Source: Hormiphora californensis
Taxonomy: Eukaryota; Ctenophora; Tentaculata; Cydippida; Pleurobrachiidae
Direction: 5' to 3'
DNA: 64,000 bases
Assembly: GCA_020137815.1 (NCBI GenBank)
Contig: CM035352.1
Span: forward strand, 1,590,529 to 1,654,528
The notes beneath the pieces were generated by a model, which had not been told where the DNA came from, did no database searches, and saw only the letters and a program-made list of their open reading frames with translations. Positions 46,309 to 57,470 of this stretch are shown piece by piece; the stretch's first letter is position 1, and each line of letters opens with the position of its first letter. Position numbers and translations under genes: made by a program.

Positions 46309-49300
46309 AATGTTTCCCTTTTCCTCGAGCTGCGAAGAAGGACGCAACGCTCGAGCGAAACCCATAGGGCAGTTATACAATAGGGCAGTAACGGCAATTC
46401 ATCAACTTATTAGCAAGTCATTCGTTTCAACACACCAGGCGGACAGAGTGAGTGAGGGGCCAGGGGGTGATCTTGAAAATACTAAAATTGTTCTGCTTCG
46501 GTGGTAAATACTAAAACAAGTAAAAAACAGTAAGCGGAAACAACGAAAAAACCATCAAATTAATTATTCGTATTTATCTTAGCACCTGATAGCACAAGCT
46601 TAGTTCAAGGAATTTTAGACAGACTAGATTGGAATAATATAATTAGTCTAGGGTTAGACCTAGCATCACTTTAATTGGAGTCGGGCTATTGGTATGGAGA
46701 CCCAAAACAACCGAAGGGCATGATTGAATATAATTTACTGAGAAGTGCAAGAGATTGTAAAACGAATAACAACGAAGAAGCCTTCGAAATATGAAATGCC
46801 AACCAGATTTGTGGAACCTGGGTATTGGGTAGCACACCGAGAAACTCTTAGCGAACCATGAAATTTATATTCGTAGTAACCATTGATCCAACTGCAGTAC
46901 TTCAAAACGAAAATCAAGATTATCTACATTCTACAAACCCTTACATTTACTGTATATTTACTGTACCGAGCTTGCAGATAATACTGAAGATCATCCATTA
47001 GATCGATAAGCAACAAATGAAGGAAAGAATTAAAAGATTCTTCTAACTTGCCTAGACTGAGAAATAGCCGTTACATTTGTCCAGTAAGAAGCCGTAATCA
47101 TAAATTTCAACTGTGCCTTACTAAGACCTGGTTACTGTTATGTGTCTCCATTGCCCTGCTCCACCCTATTTTACCGGGTTTGAACAAAACAAGGTCTCAA
47201 AACTACAACAAATAAGGGAGAAACAACAAGGTCTCAACACTACAACAAATAAGGGAGAAACAACAACTGTTTGAGGCTGATGGGTAGTTTGTAGAGGGGG
47301 TTACAACGCCAATTAGTTATACATTTAGTGAAACATGTCACATGGCTGTCTGAGAGAGAGGTCCTTGGAGGGGAGAGCAGCTCGACCAGGGCAGTTAGGA
47401 ACGAGAATTAGAGCGTCTGGTTTTCTTAGTAAATGTTTCTATCTTGACACATAGTGACAGGGTATCCCTCTCTTTTTATCCCTCTCTTTCTATCCCTCTC
47501 TTTCTCTCTCTTATGTGTGATATAAAATACAGAGGGAGAAGAGCTGTTATATATCGAAGACTAAAATAAATACTGCCAAAATCATTAAAAAGTGAACTCG
47601 AACAAGTACCATCAAGCATTACCATATAATAGCAAAATACCAAATGTCTCGAACGACAAGAGACCCATTTGCCCACCGTTTTATACCGTGTTGGGGGTTA
47701 CCAAGCGTTTCCAATCTCACGCTCCACAGCTCCACCCATGGTGGTTGCAGCTGACTGCTTTTCACAGCTCAGTAACCTTACAATTGTCACAGCTCGGTGA
47801 ATTGTCAGATTATACAACAAGGGGGGGTTGCACAGCTGTTCTATTGTGCTCTAACCGATATAATATACTACGTGGTATAATTTTCATTTCTAATTCTCAG
47901 CCATGCGAGAAATATAATATTTCTAAACATCCATTAGTCGGGTCTTTCATCTTCCAATCTCTTTAAATTTTTGCCCCCACCTGTGACATTTCATGCGTCA
48001 TGCTCTCTTTCTGACTCTCAATCACCATCCACCAATATCCTGTATGTTCATTCGTTATTTCATTCTCATCTTAACAACACGCCTTCTAGGTACCCAGTGC
48101 GAGCACGATAAATCGGATACTGCGAAACAAAGTTACTGAGACAGTCAAACCCAAAATTGAACTCTCCAACGCCCAAACACAAATAAAAACGGAGCCAGAG
48201 GTTCGTCATATTTGAATTCTTCAAAAACAATTCTAAACTGATAGATTTTTCACATCTCACATTTGTCTAAAACAACCCGAATTCTCAAAATTACTATTTC
48301 AGGACTACAGTTCTCCCTCCTCCTGCCCACCGATGCAGGGACTCTACACGATGCCATTCGTACACACAGGTATAAAAGTGGATTTTTAGGAAATTAGGAC
48401 ATGTTAATACATAGCTAGTGTTTGCACTGTCAGGGCAATAAACCGGCTAGCCATGGTTAAGACAGATCATAGTCCTCATTTCTACGAACTTCCCCATTAT
48501 TCAGTCAACTGTATCTACTTTTCTTGACAGATCAAATGAGTAGAAAAAGGCCGAGACGACATAGAACAACCAGCAATACTAGCAGTGGTTCGAGTTGCTA
48601 TCAACGGACTCCAGTGGACGGCTACCCCCGATCTCAAAGTGCAACACCCGGAAAGGTAACTAAAACTTTGGGAACTTTACACCGATAATTCTTGTTGCAA
48701 AGTAGCAATATTATTAGCTCACTCTACTTTTTCATTAGGTACAGTCTTGGGTTTTCTGAGATTTTATCCCGTACTATGAACATTTTAAACTTGTTTGTCT
48801 TGTGACAATTGGGAATTGCATAAAATAATGATCACATACCCCTCTCTCTCTCCCTCTCTCTCTCACTCGTGATGCCACAGTTTCACGTGTTTCTATCACG
48901 TGACCCCTAAATGGGGCAGCTCTGTAACTGTGGGATCATGTTACACGTGTGGGGGTCCCTAATTAAGGGAGCAGGGGGCACAGAATAATGGGCAATACAC
49001 CTGCTAGATGGTTCCTGCTGCAATGAGGGCGGCAGACAAACTGATATATTACTGACTATTACCAACTGATAGTAGGTGCCTAGATAAACCATAGCGTGTA
49101 AAAAGCAAGCCTGTTTTTAGTTTTAGCCGCTAAAGTAAACTAAAGTATCCTGGCTTAGTAGTGGCTTATTTGAAGTATACACTCGTCCCTTCGATCAGAT
49201 TGAATATCGTATACAACCTGCTACATGTTCCAAACCCGGCCCGGGTGCAACCATCCAATCGTCATACAGGTTAGGAAGTTAAACTACCACACGCTGGAAT

Positions 49301-49993
49301 GACGTGTTACATAGTAGCACTGTTACCAGGCAACCGAACTACTTTTCACAGAAACTCGGTAAACTCAGTTAACTTGATAGTACAACTTCAAGTTATTCAT
49401 ACGAAGGGAACTTCACGAATGCACTCAGCAAACAGGCATTAAATCAAACCCCAACAAACAATATATATATTGAAGATTTGGTTGCAGCACCTGTTAGCTT
49501 AATATTAGAGACTAAGACAGCTCCTTCACCACGGGTATACTCTACCACCACGGTATAGACTCTATAGAGCTTGTCAACAACTGCAATACTGAGGGCTAAA
49601 GATAGTGCTCAATCCGTGCTCAATCGGTAGTATATCAGCTACAAATGAGGTGAAACATTCACTTCAGCAAACCGGGGGAGGGGGAAAAAGTTAAGACCAC
49701 CGGGAAAAATATAGGCCGCACCGATGGATTTTTTGGTAAACAACGCGGTTTATAACAGCTATAAGAGATAGAGACTAAAGCTATAACAGCGACTAGAACT
49801 GGAGGTTTTTAGCGAGAAGCTAGAGAGACTTAGCAGGTAGAGTGTTGTGGGGAGAGAGGGAGGGACACTGAAGAGGTTGCGGGGAGAGAATAGTGATCTG
49901 CCGGTCACTCGACCATACACAACACCACGTGGGACAAATGACTACCACGGAGAGAGAATGGGGGCTCGAGGTGATATATATAGATGGCGGCAC

Positions 49994-50042
<49 letters not shown>

Positions 50043-51477
50043 AGAAGTTGAAAGGTGATCAACCGTGTCAGAAGCCCAATCACTGAGGCATCAAAGCGAA
50101 ACACTGCTAATCACAGAAACTATCTCTCAAGATCACCCTCTCTAACTTTTCTACCTCTCTATGATCTACTATAGATATCACTCTCTCTAACCGTGTCTCC
50201 GTTCATCGTATATTCGTAACGCTCAGTTCCTCGCCCTCTAAACTTTCGGATCATACCCACTATTATTCACCCTAGTAAATATAGCTCCAATTCCTCGCCC
50301 TTACAATATATTCGCTATCTCTATATCTTACCTATTTCTTTCCCCTCCGAATTCTTCCAAATGGACTACTACCTTATGTCTGACTCCAATATCCGACTCC
50401 AATATCTAATAAATTTCCCTGTAGGTTGATCCCCTCAGCTCGCAGCTGGTTCCAAATGTTCACGCTTCCTTGGATGCCATTAAGTGTAAGTTGAGTGTGT
50501 TGAAATCGCTTTAAATTTGTCCATGTTTATTGTTTTTGATGATTATTTTTGTGTTATTAAAAGTGACACAAAATCCACATCTTATTCGTTTCACCCCTCT
50601 CAGTGAGTCCGGGTGAGAGCAGTTCCTGCCAGCAAGTTTCAGGAGGCGGAGTCCAACAGTTCATAACTCCACCAGCACACGCTCTACAGCATCAAAGCTG
50701 TTCCTATGGCAACAACCAACAACTACCAATGACAGAATCTTTACTATCGGCCGTGTTGACTGACCATCATCCCCCACCAGCTGTTCTTGAACCACAAACC
50801 AGCAGCCCTTTACAGAGGTACAGCTGGACCTCGATCTAACGATTTACCAATTAAATTCGTGTCTGCCAACTATTTACCATTCAATACCTAACTCAATACA
50901 CATCCTAGTTCGTCTTAGAATAAACTTCAGTACTTAATCCAATTCAATACCCATCCTAGTTCGTGTTGCTATGGATTCCCAACCCACATACACACCACCG
51001 CAACCACTACCCCGTCCAACTGGAGATCCATCGTGGACTACAGCTGCAGCAGTACGTGGGTTTCAGTACCACAGTCCTGACACTAACGGTACGTGACTCC
51101 AGCACTTCTCAATTTAGATTTGTACTAGTCCAATGCAATGCCTGAGAAAACTGTAACAAACTGTTTCGGTTGATTACTTTATGAAGGTGCACAAGCAATT
51201 GACTAATCTGATAGCACCGGCTGACCGACTCACTAGATAGTGCTGAACGTACACACTTCTTTAATGCAAAGCTGCGTCTGCTTACAGTATTTGAGAACAG
51301 TTTCTCCACTACAAAATGCAGGTATCCTAACTAACTAATCTACATTCAGGTGGGTGGGTGGATGGAAAGTGGCCGATGATCAGCCCTCCTCCACCAGGAG
51401 GATGGATACCACCACCCTCTGTCACGTGGTCTCCTACCTTCCCCTATAACACCTCTCTAGACACCTCCGGTTTGTGA
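40488..51477 (+). CDS. Pax: Pax transcription factor with paired domain, without recognisable homeodomain
   Basis: Pax proteins are nuclear DNA-binding regulators of development. Exons are 40488-40608, 43792-43915, 44008-44069, 44901-44973, 45098-45179, 48090-48200, 48303-48369, 48531-48655, 50425-50485, 50604-50817, 50960-51088 and 51350-51477, about 430 residues. Phases agree across the first ten exons. The junction 50817/50960 is off by one base and needs a sequence error or another splice. The paired domain (about 41-168) is complete: [70 protein letters not shown] and [14 protein letters not shown]. Only [10 protein letters not shown] recalls a homeodomain arm. No octapeptide is visible. 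The C-terminus is Pro/Ser/Gln-rich, ending [20 protein letters not shown] before TGA, and looks like an activation region. It is Pax-B/2/5/8-like; the class is uncertain. Confidence 0.88.
40609..43791. other. Pax intron 1 with CT/GA tracts
   Basis: About 3.2 kb with interrupted CT tracts (41395-41580, 41770-41815), GA tracts (42186-42232) and a GC-rich hairpin near 42715-42745 (AAAACCGGGG...CCTCGGTTTT). Three short units of GGGAGAGAGACA lie at 43578-43625. No exon was recognised. Confidence 0.5.
46229..46302. repeat. (CT)n microsatellite
   Basis: Nearly uninterrupted CT dinucleotide run in Pax intron 5. Arg/Glu frames on the other strand are artefacts. Confidence 0.96.
47185..47264. repeat. 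Direct duplication of a 37-bp unit
   Basis: Two copies of AACAAGGTCTCAA, then ACTACAACAAATAAGGGAG, follow head to tail with a single visible mismatch. Confidence 0.9.
48656..50424. other. Pax intron 8, where a homeodomain exon might be expected
   Basis: I searched this 1.8 kb for homeodomain helix-3 text (WFQNRR-like) and found none. It contains a (GA)n run (49998-50039) with AT-rich sequence around it. Confidence 0.5.
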
Positions 51478-52360
51478 TCCAGGTCTTGATGAGACTCACA
51501 CTCCTTGGACAATATTATATACCAACTGAGAATTGCTGACAGATCGATTTTGCTGATCTGACAAATTGAGCGTATAAAATATGAAAGTGATGGGTATTGC
51601 TAGATATGGATTTGGGGGATTGAGGGACCTGATATAATTGTAAATATAATATTCCGAGTTCGAAATCTAGAGAAGAGAAATGCAAAACGCCTTCTGAACT
51701 GAGTGAATCAGAGAAATTTCATTTAAGAAGTTTAAACTGTTTTAGAATTTTAGATTGCTATTGTCATGTAACTTATACTTAAATCCAAAGTTCATACCCA
51801 ATTGAAATGTTTATTGCCTACTACTTGATTCCAACGGGTGCTGAATTCAACATGCAGTTTGGTTATTTAGGGGATGGGTTTATAGGGTCCTACTTGACGG
51901 GTTCTCTAGTAGACCAAAACAAGGGCTGCCTGCGACAGTCCCTGAGGAAGATAGTGAGTCATTATATAAAAGGGTGTAAAATAATATGTGTATCAATATC
52001 ATTATTTTTCCCATATATCTGGGAACATTTTAAATGCAATCGACCATCCAAAACAAGATTTCGAGAAGTTTTTGTATCCAGTAACGAGTCCGAACCGCTA
52101 CATTTTACGCGTTTTCTCGCATTATTTTTCCACTTCTTCCTGCTCATTTTCCGATTTCTTCACCCCATCCTCCTTCTCCACCGTCTTCTCCGTCTTCAAT
52201 AACCTTCCTCTTCTTACATTCTCCATCTTCTTCCCTCAGTATCCAGCTTCCTTCTCACCAGACAAAATGGCCTCTTTTGAGAGCAGGGCCATGTCGTTTT
52301 TGCTCTCTTGCTCCAATGGTTCCTTGCAAGGGCTGCAGTGTTCCATCTTTGGCAGCTGTA
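51478..52360. other. Pax 3' region and convergent spacer
   Basis: This lies between the Pax stop (+) and the BTB stop (-). AT-rich; no clear AATAAA was identified. CT-rich text at 52125-52260 has spurious frames. Confidence 0.45.
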
Positions 52361-53527
52361 TTATTGCTGTGACTGGTTTTTTGGGGTCTTCTCAGCCAAC
52401 CTCTCGGCCTTGAGTGCATTCGTGAAGTTCATGACATACTGGGCGTCCTTGCACTTCCCCAGTGCAGCTGATAACAACGTCACAAGTTGTTCTTCGCACA
52501 GGGAAAAGTTAAAGTTCTCCAACAGGTATTCGAGCAAGGGAATTCGATGTCCAATTATTAAAAATGCCTGAAGTTGTTGTAGAAGTCCAGAAACAAGACC
52601 GAACTCGCAAGCGATAACCATGACTAAATCAAGATGGGAACGCTTTTTGTCTCGTTCAGAATTTGAGAAAAATGAAATTGAATGGCGTTTGTTGTAGCGG
52701 GAACTTTCGAAAGAAGGTACATCAAAAATCCTTTATTACCAAATTTAGTCAACGAATCGATTGCCAGAAGACCAAAATCCCAGTAAGCAGTAACATTTTC
52801 AACTGAGTTTGGGAGACGGTTTTTGTAGAATTCCAGGCATCCGTTTTTGCCCACTCAACTTTAAACACGCCCACCATCTTGACAAGATCGCTGAACACTT
52901 TGAACTCAGTGGTGTCTGTGAGCTTCTCAAGGGTCCCTGAATAACACATATCAGCAAAGATTCGGACCGATTCTGGTTCAAAATCAGACATATCATGGTC
53001 TAGCTTAGAGTGTCGGATTTTGAAATAATCTTTCCACTTCCATCTTTACTAGACGTATTTTTTCACGCTGATTCCGAATCTGTCATTTGTTTTGATCACG
53101 ACCACGTCATCCCCTGGAGAAGCCCTCCTGAATGAATTGCTTGTGCGTCGCGTTGCAGTGCTGTCACTAGGCGCTCTCTCTCGCCAATTAGCTGCGCTCG
53201 CAAATTTACACACAACTGTGCCACCGAGCTGAGATGGATCTCAACGAAGCTGCTCACGGTCAAATTTTGAGTTTAAACGCCAAGACAATTAAGATCCAAT
53301 CCATCATCAATTGATCATTTGCTAATGAATTGGACCTGTTGCTTGGTTCGTATTCCAGGTTGAGTTTCAGGAAATATCGATATTTCCTGAAAACTCAACT
53401 GGACTGGAATCACGAACCAAACAACAGAAAAAAAGATCTAAAAGGAGAAATACCCAGTTAGCCATCTAATATAAAATCATTAGGGTGAGTAGGAAGTGCC
53501 CAATCTCTATCACTTTAAGCCGGGGTT

Positions 53528-53800
53528 ATGTCTTCAACACGTGACAAATCACGTGCTTCGAGAAAGAGATTCGATATTTCGATTGTAAAAATGGTAGTTT
53601 ATTATCCTTTTTTGACAACCTCAATGACGTTTGGCACTTTAAACGATTTATCGGTTCTGAAAAGATCGATCCGCCTCCAGCCCCACATATGTGTTGACTC
53701 AGCGAAACGTCCTCTCCCATTTCTTGCCGTTTCGAACGTGGATCAGCTTGCCTCCGGGTCCCCCAGACGAGTTCCCGTTGACGACGACGTCTTACTCTGA
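53528..53800 (+). CDS. Unknown protein of hAT-like element 2, first part
   Basis: The ATG at 53528 opens 90 codons, MSSTRDKSRASRKR, SMTFGTLNDL, QPHICVDSAK, FLAVSNVDQLASGS, matching element 1 motif for motif. It stops soon after VPVDDD, where element 1 stays open, so this copy may be decayed or spliced there. No known domain was recognised. Confidence 0.5.
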   Translation: MSSTRDKSRASRKRFDISIVKMVVYYPFLTTSMTFGTLNDLSVLKRSIRLQPHICVDSAKRPLPFLAVSNVDQLASGSPRRVPVDDDVLL

Positions 53801-54183
53801 CTGCTCGAGCTATTTCGGGGCTTTTTGTCAATAATGGCGTTACAACAGTTTTAGAATTTAATATTAAAAAAGTAAGTGGCCCTGAGTATTATACGTGTTC
53901 TTTAGTATATTGAATGTTCTCTACTACTTGCAATAGTTCTCTACTATTTCTCGGATTAAATTATTTCTATCCTTGTTTTTGCCCAGGGCTTTGAAAGAAA
54001 CTGTTTGACAATACCAAGAAAGCAAGAAAACGGTCATCGAATCAAAAAGCCAAGTTTGAATCTGAGTTACTCTGCAACATATTCATGTCTACCCACTCAT
54101 TATTTGGCAAGCAAAAGGTAGATTTATTGCTGATTCTGAACAATTGTCTGTCTAGCTTAGTATGTTATCATCATATTGTAGTA

Positions 54184-54468
54184 CAGGGTGTTCTACTGTC
54201 CTTGCGTGACCTGCAATTTTGAGTCTTGACGGGGCTCGATTAAATTGATCATATTTCATCAAAAATAGGTCAAAATGGCTCTAACAAAAACAGTGTTGTA
54301 GATAATTGTCAGGCAAACATTTTTCCTGACAATTCTCTAATCTCTATGTAACACTGTTTTTGTTAGATTAAACATTTTGACCTATTTTTCGATGAGATAT
54401 GATTAATTTAATGGAGCCCAGTCATGAATCAAAATTGCAGGCCATGCAAAGATAGTGGGACAACCCTG
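54184..54468. mobile_element. Mariner-type MITE nested in hAT-like element 2
   Basis: The ends CAGGGTGTTCTACTGTCC and GGGACAACCCTG are inverted, flanked by TA (54182-54183, 54469-54470). Pairing extends through GACCTGCAATTTTGA/TCAAAATTGCAGGCC and TTTTGACCTATTTTT. The first ten bases equal those of the MITE in gene A intron 1. Confidence 0.82.
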
Positions 54469-54745
54469 TACTGTACATCTGCTCCGAGACCAATTATTGT
54501 TACCTTGTATTTTCAGGCATCTCCACCATCTCAATCATCCAAGATGTTCGACTACTTCCAGTGCATGATAAAAGTTTTAATAAACTAAGTTGAACTTCAA
54601 AGCTACATCACTTTTTGAGCTAACAGTGCGAAAAAGGTTTGTCAATTATAATATTTTGATTCTTGTCTTATACTCCTCTTTTTGTGTATGAATCATTATA
54701 TTTACATTAAACTACATACTTTCATTTACCACATTCATTTTGCAG

Positions 54746-55084
54746 GACCGCGATGAATTTTCTGGCCAGTGGACTTTTGTATCAAACACTGGAAAGGTCT
54801 GCTTGGTGAGTGAGCCCCCCATTGTCCGGGGAGAGGATTTGCAACAATACTTACAACTCCTCTGGTCACAACGTTCCGTGCCACACACAACACGTGGAAC
54901 GGAACGTGGCCCTCACATCCAAGTGTGTCGACCGCATCACCGGGCTATGAGGCAAGTGGGTATGGCCCTGGCAGTAAAACGGAACCGAGAGGGAAAACCC
55001 AGGGAAGGTTCGTGTAGGAAAACTACAACGTCGCATGGATCGGCAGAGGGACTTTTAATAGAACTAGAGACAATTTTAACCTAG
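54746..55084 (+). CDS. Possible second exon of the element 2 protein
   Basis: After an acceptor (TTTTGCAG|GACCGC) about 112 codons are open: DRDEFSGQWTFVSNTGKV, then a basic C-terminus (HHRAMRQVGMALAVKRNREG) to TAG/TAA near 55084. I could not align it with element 1 by eye. The function is unknown. Confidence 0.35.
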   Translation, partial: DRDEFSGQWTFVSNTGKVCLVSEPPIVRGEDLQQYLQLLWSQRSVPHTTRGTERGPHIQVCRPHHRAMRQVGMALAVKRNREGKPREGSCRKTTTSHGSAEGLLIELETILT

Positions 55085-55702
55085 TTATGTGTACCATGCG
55101 TGACAACATGTATAATTTACAACCTGTTTTATTTAACAGATTACACTATTACAGTTTTTAGCTTCTGTGAAGTTTGCTTGAGAGATGAGATTGAGATATT
55201 ACTTTATTTTATGCCACCAAGTTACAAAGTGTTTGTCCAGAGTTCTCGAAATTACTGAACTGAGAAGACAGCAACTCCGTTGAGATCCATCTCAGGTGAC
55301 ACAGCTGTGTGTAAATTTGCGAGCGCAGCTAATTGGCGAGAGAGAGCGCATAGTGACAGCACTGCAACGCGACGCACAAGCAATTCATCAGGAGGGCTTC
55401 TCCAGAGATGACGTGGTCGTAGATCAAAACAAATGACAGATTCGGAATCAGCGTGAAAAAATACGTCTAGTAAAGATGGAAGTGGAAAGATTATTTCAAA
55501 ATCCGACACTCTAGTCTAGCTCCCCCTCCTCCTCAATAATATTCTTCAGGACAGGTGACACTTTGGCGAGAATGTAAGAGTTCAGAGGAATGGTTGTGCA
55601 GTCTTTAAGAGTAAAGCTGACATTGTTATGGGCCGGTAAATCGAGGTACTCTCTCTTGGGCACGTCGCGCCCCCCATGTTCGCGCGCCCGTAGGGCGATC
55701 CC

Positions 55703-56514
55703 CTCACATAGGGGGCACAGTCACGACTAGGGCACTCGTAGAATGCTTCGTTCTGCTTAAACGGCGCTAGTTAGCGTTTTAATTTTTGGATTTTCTGATC
55801 GGTCATGTTTCAAATGAATGCAACGAACATGTCTCGATTTGAAACTCTCAAAAACCGTGGCGTAATCGCCGATTTGCTCAAATCGGTTTTTGGCAATTAC
55901 GGGAGAACGGAATATCCATAAAACCCAAAATTTCTGGATAATGTTAGAGGAGACAATTTGACACCTTCGTGTCGAAGGATTTGTCCTCTATTCTTCTGGT
56001 TCTTCAACTAACTGACGGCCATTTGAATTAATTTGACCTCTCTTCCCCCAACCCTTAGTCCCAGTAAACGACAGCTTTTATAAGTAACCATCTTTTTTTC
56101 CCAGGTAGAGAATCCTTGAACTGGTGCAACGTATAGGGGATAAGCCAGAAACGATTTCTGGACAAAGGAATCGACTCTCAAAGTTGGATGATTTCAAACA
56201 GTGATTGGACTTTTTGGGACACTTTGACTTTAAAAAGACTGATACATTTTATCATTTTCCGACATAATTTTACCTAATTTGACCAATAAAAGTGTTAATT
56301 AATCGTTAATGCTTAATTAAGAAAATCGGACGCGCAAATATACAAACGCGCTTGTTTTGGACAGAAAATTGCGCGCGCGTGAAGAATCTTCAAAGTGAAT
56401 CGTGAGCGGCGCGAACTGAAAAAGTTGTGCGGTTTTTTTTTTCGAAACTCGAAAAGTCAAGTATAAAGAATATTTTGCGCACTATGCCATGCGGACCAGG
56501 ACCCATCCTCTTAA
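55703..56514. other. Intergenic, upstream of the BTB exon, with a hairpin
   Basis: A hairpin at about 55948-55993 pairs GAGGAGACAATTTGACAC with the downstream GTGTCGAAGGATTTGTCCTC, imperfectly. CG-rich words (GCGCGCGCG) lie near 56370. No gene was recognised, and the missing 5' exons of the BTB gene could not be located. Confidence 0.4.
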
Positions 56515-56967
56515 CCCGTTCTAAGGGCCTGCAGCAAAGACAAAACTACGACCTACAGAAAGTTCAGAACAGTGCGACACGATACATTTATGGGAAAAAG
56601 AGGAAAAAACGCGATGTAACAAAACTTCGCATGAAATCACACTCTCTGCCTGTGAAACAGCGAATAGAGTACAAAATTTGCTTGATGGTATAACAGACTC
56701 TTCATGATCAATCCCCTCCATACATGTCTGAGATGTTAGTGAAGCGGCCCCAGAAAGTGAAATCATCCCGAGTGGATAATGACGTCACCCCGCTCTGAAG
56801 AGGTGCGGAGAAGTGAGTACCACTACGAAAACACTAGAGGCGCTTTCAGTATTGCTGTACCTAAATTATGGAATCAGCTACCACGATCAATCCGGGACTC
56901 AGAATCCCTTACTACTTTTAAAACATCCCTGAAGACGCACTTGTTCTTTAGATCGGCAAAATAATCC
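56515..56967 (+). mobile_element. LINE 3' fragment (C-terminal coding end), frameshifted
   Basis: The peptide pieces LQKVQNSATRYIYGKK, HSLPVKQRIEYKICLM and AFSIAVPKLWNQLPRSIRDS...TFKTSLKTHLF are the typical C-terminal tail of CR1/L2-like LINE proteins. They lie in different frames (break near 56693-56780), so the copy is inactive. It belongs to a different subfamily from the 8371 element. Confidence 0.8.
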
Positions 56968-57039
56968 TCACTTCCCTACATTTGGTAATGGTACATCCAC
57001 ATGTATTCCTGAGTAACTACTATCTCCAACTCCTATTCC

Positions 57040-57470
57040 TGATTCCTGGGCTCCCTTTTTCTCGTGTATTCCTTCACATCGATACCTGTATCCTTTCTCT
57101 CCTACATTATTCCGTGTTGATCCCTGGGTCCTTTTACTCCTACTTTCACTCGACATTGATCCTGGGTCCTCTACTCCTACCTCCTCCACATTGATTTTCG
57201 GGTCCTTTACTACAACACTCCTCCATATCGATTCCTGGGTCCTTTCCTACCTTGCTCCACATATCCCTGGGTCCTTTCCAACCTCCTTCACATCGATCCC
57301 TGGGTCATTTTTCCTACCTCCTCCACATCGATTCCTGGGTCCTTTCCCTACCTTGCTCCACATCGATCCTTGGGTCCTTTCCCAACCTCATATACATCGA
57401 TCCCTGGGCCCTTTACTTTCTCCTACCTCCTCCACATCGATCCCTGGGTCCTTTTCCTTGCGGCTGCTCC
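57040..57470. repeat. Minisatellite, about 36-45-bp units (TCCACATCGATCCCTGGGTCC)
   Basis: About ten imperfect units contain CTACCTCCTCCACATCGAT and CCTGGGTCCTTT, varying in length. Reading frames across it are repeat artefacts. Confidence 0.9.

Larger units (their letters stand above)
45180..48089. other. Pax intron 5 with microsatellites
   Basis: Nearly 3 kb between two exons that together encode the end of the paired domain. It holds a long CT run (46229-46302), smaller CT tracts (45825-45843, 47465-47510) and a G-run at about 45915. A stretch near 45505 could be spliced in as an exon but stops after nine codons and is not needed. Confidence 0.55.
53006..55513. mobile_element. hAT-like element 2: about 240-bp TIRs, 8-bp target duplication
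   Basis: The terminal sequence TAGAGTGTCGGATTTT and its complement are flanked by perfect GTCTAGCT copies (52998-53005, 55514-55521). The TIRs (53006-53245, 55272-55513) share GATTCCGAATCTGTCA and the overall layout with element 1 at 35078, so they form one family. The interior carries frames related to element 1, a palindrome at 53342-53421 and a nested mariner-type MITE at 54184. The insertion lies inside a BTB coding exon. Confidence 0.87.
52361..55702 (-). pseudogene. BTB-domain protein gene, interrupted by an element
   Basis: BTB domains dimerise and often link substrates to cullin-3. Read leftward, 55702-55522 encodes LDLPAHNNVSFTLKDC, NSYILAKVSPVLKNI and an acidic EEEGELD. After the element, the frame resumes at 52997 with MSDFEPESVRIFADMCYSG, the usual continuation of a BTB fold. 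With one target duplication removed the frame joins exactly. Further left the reading shifts by one base at two A5 tracts (about 52849 and 52650); one extra A in each would restore it (CLEFYKNRL, then LDLVMVIACEFG). The frame ends at TAA 52361. An acceptor-like AG precedes 55702, and 5' exons were not found. Either the allele is dead, or the element is spliced out and the A tracts are base-call errors. Confidence 0.72.

Noticed and set aside
56779-57194. Independent small genes after the LINE fragment
   Set aside because: The first is the frameshifted LINE tail and the others translate the minisatellite.
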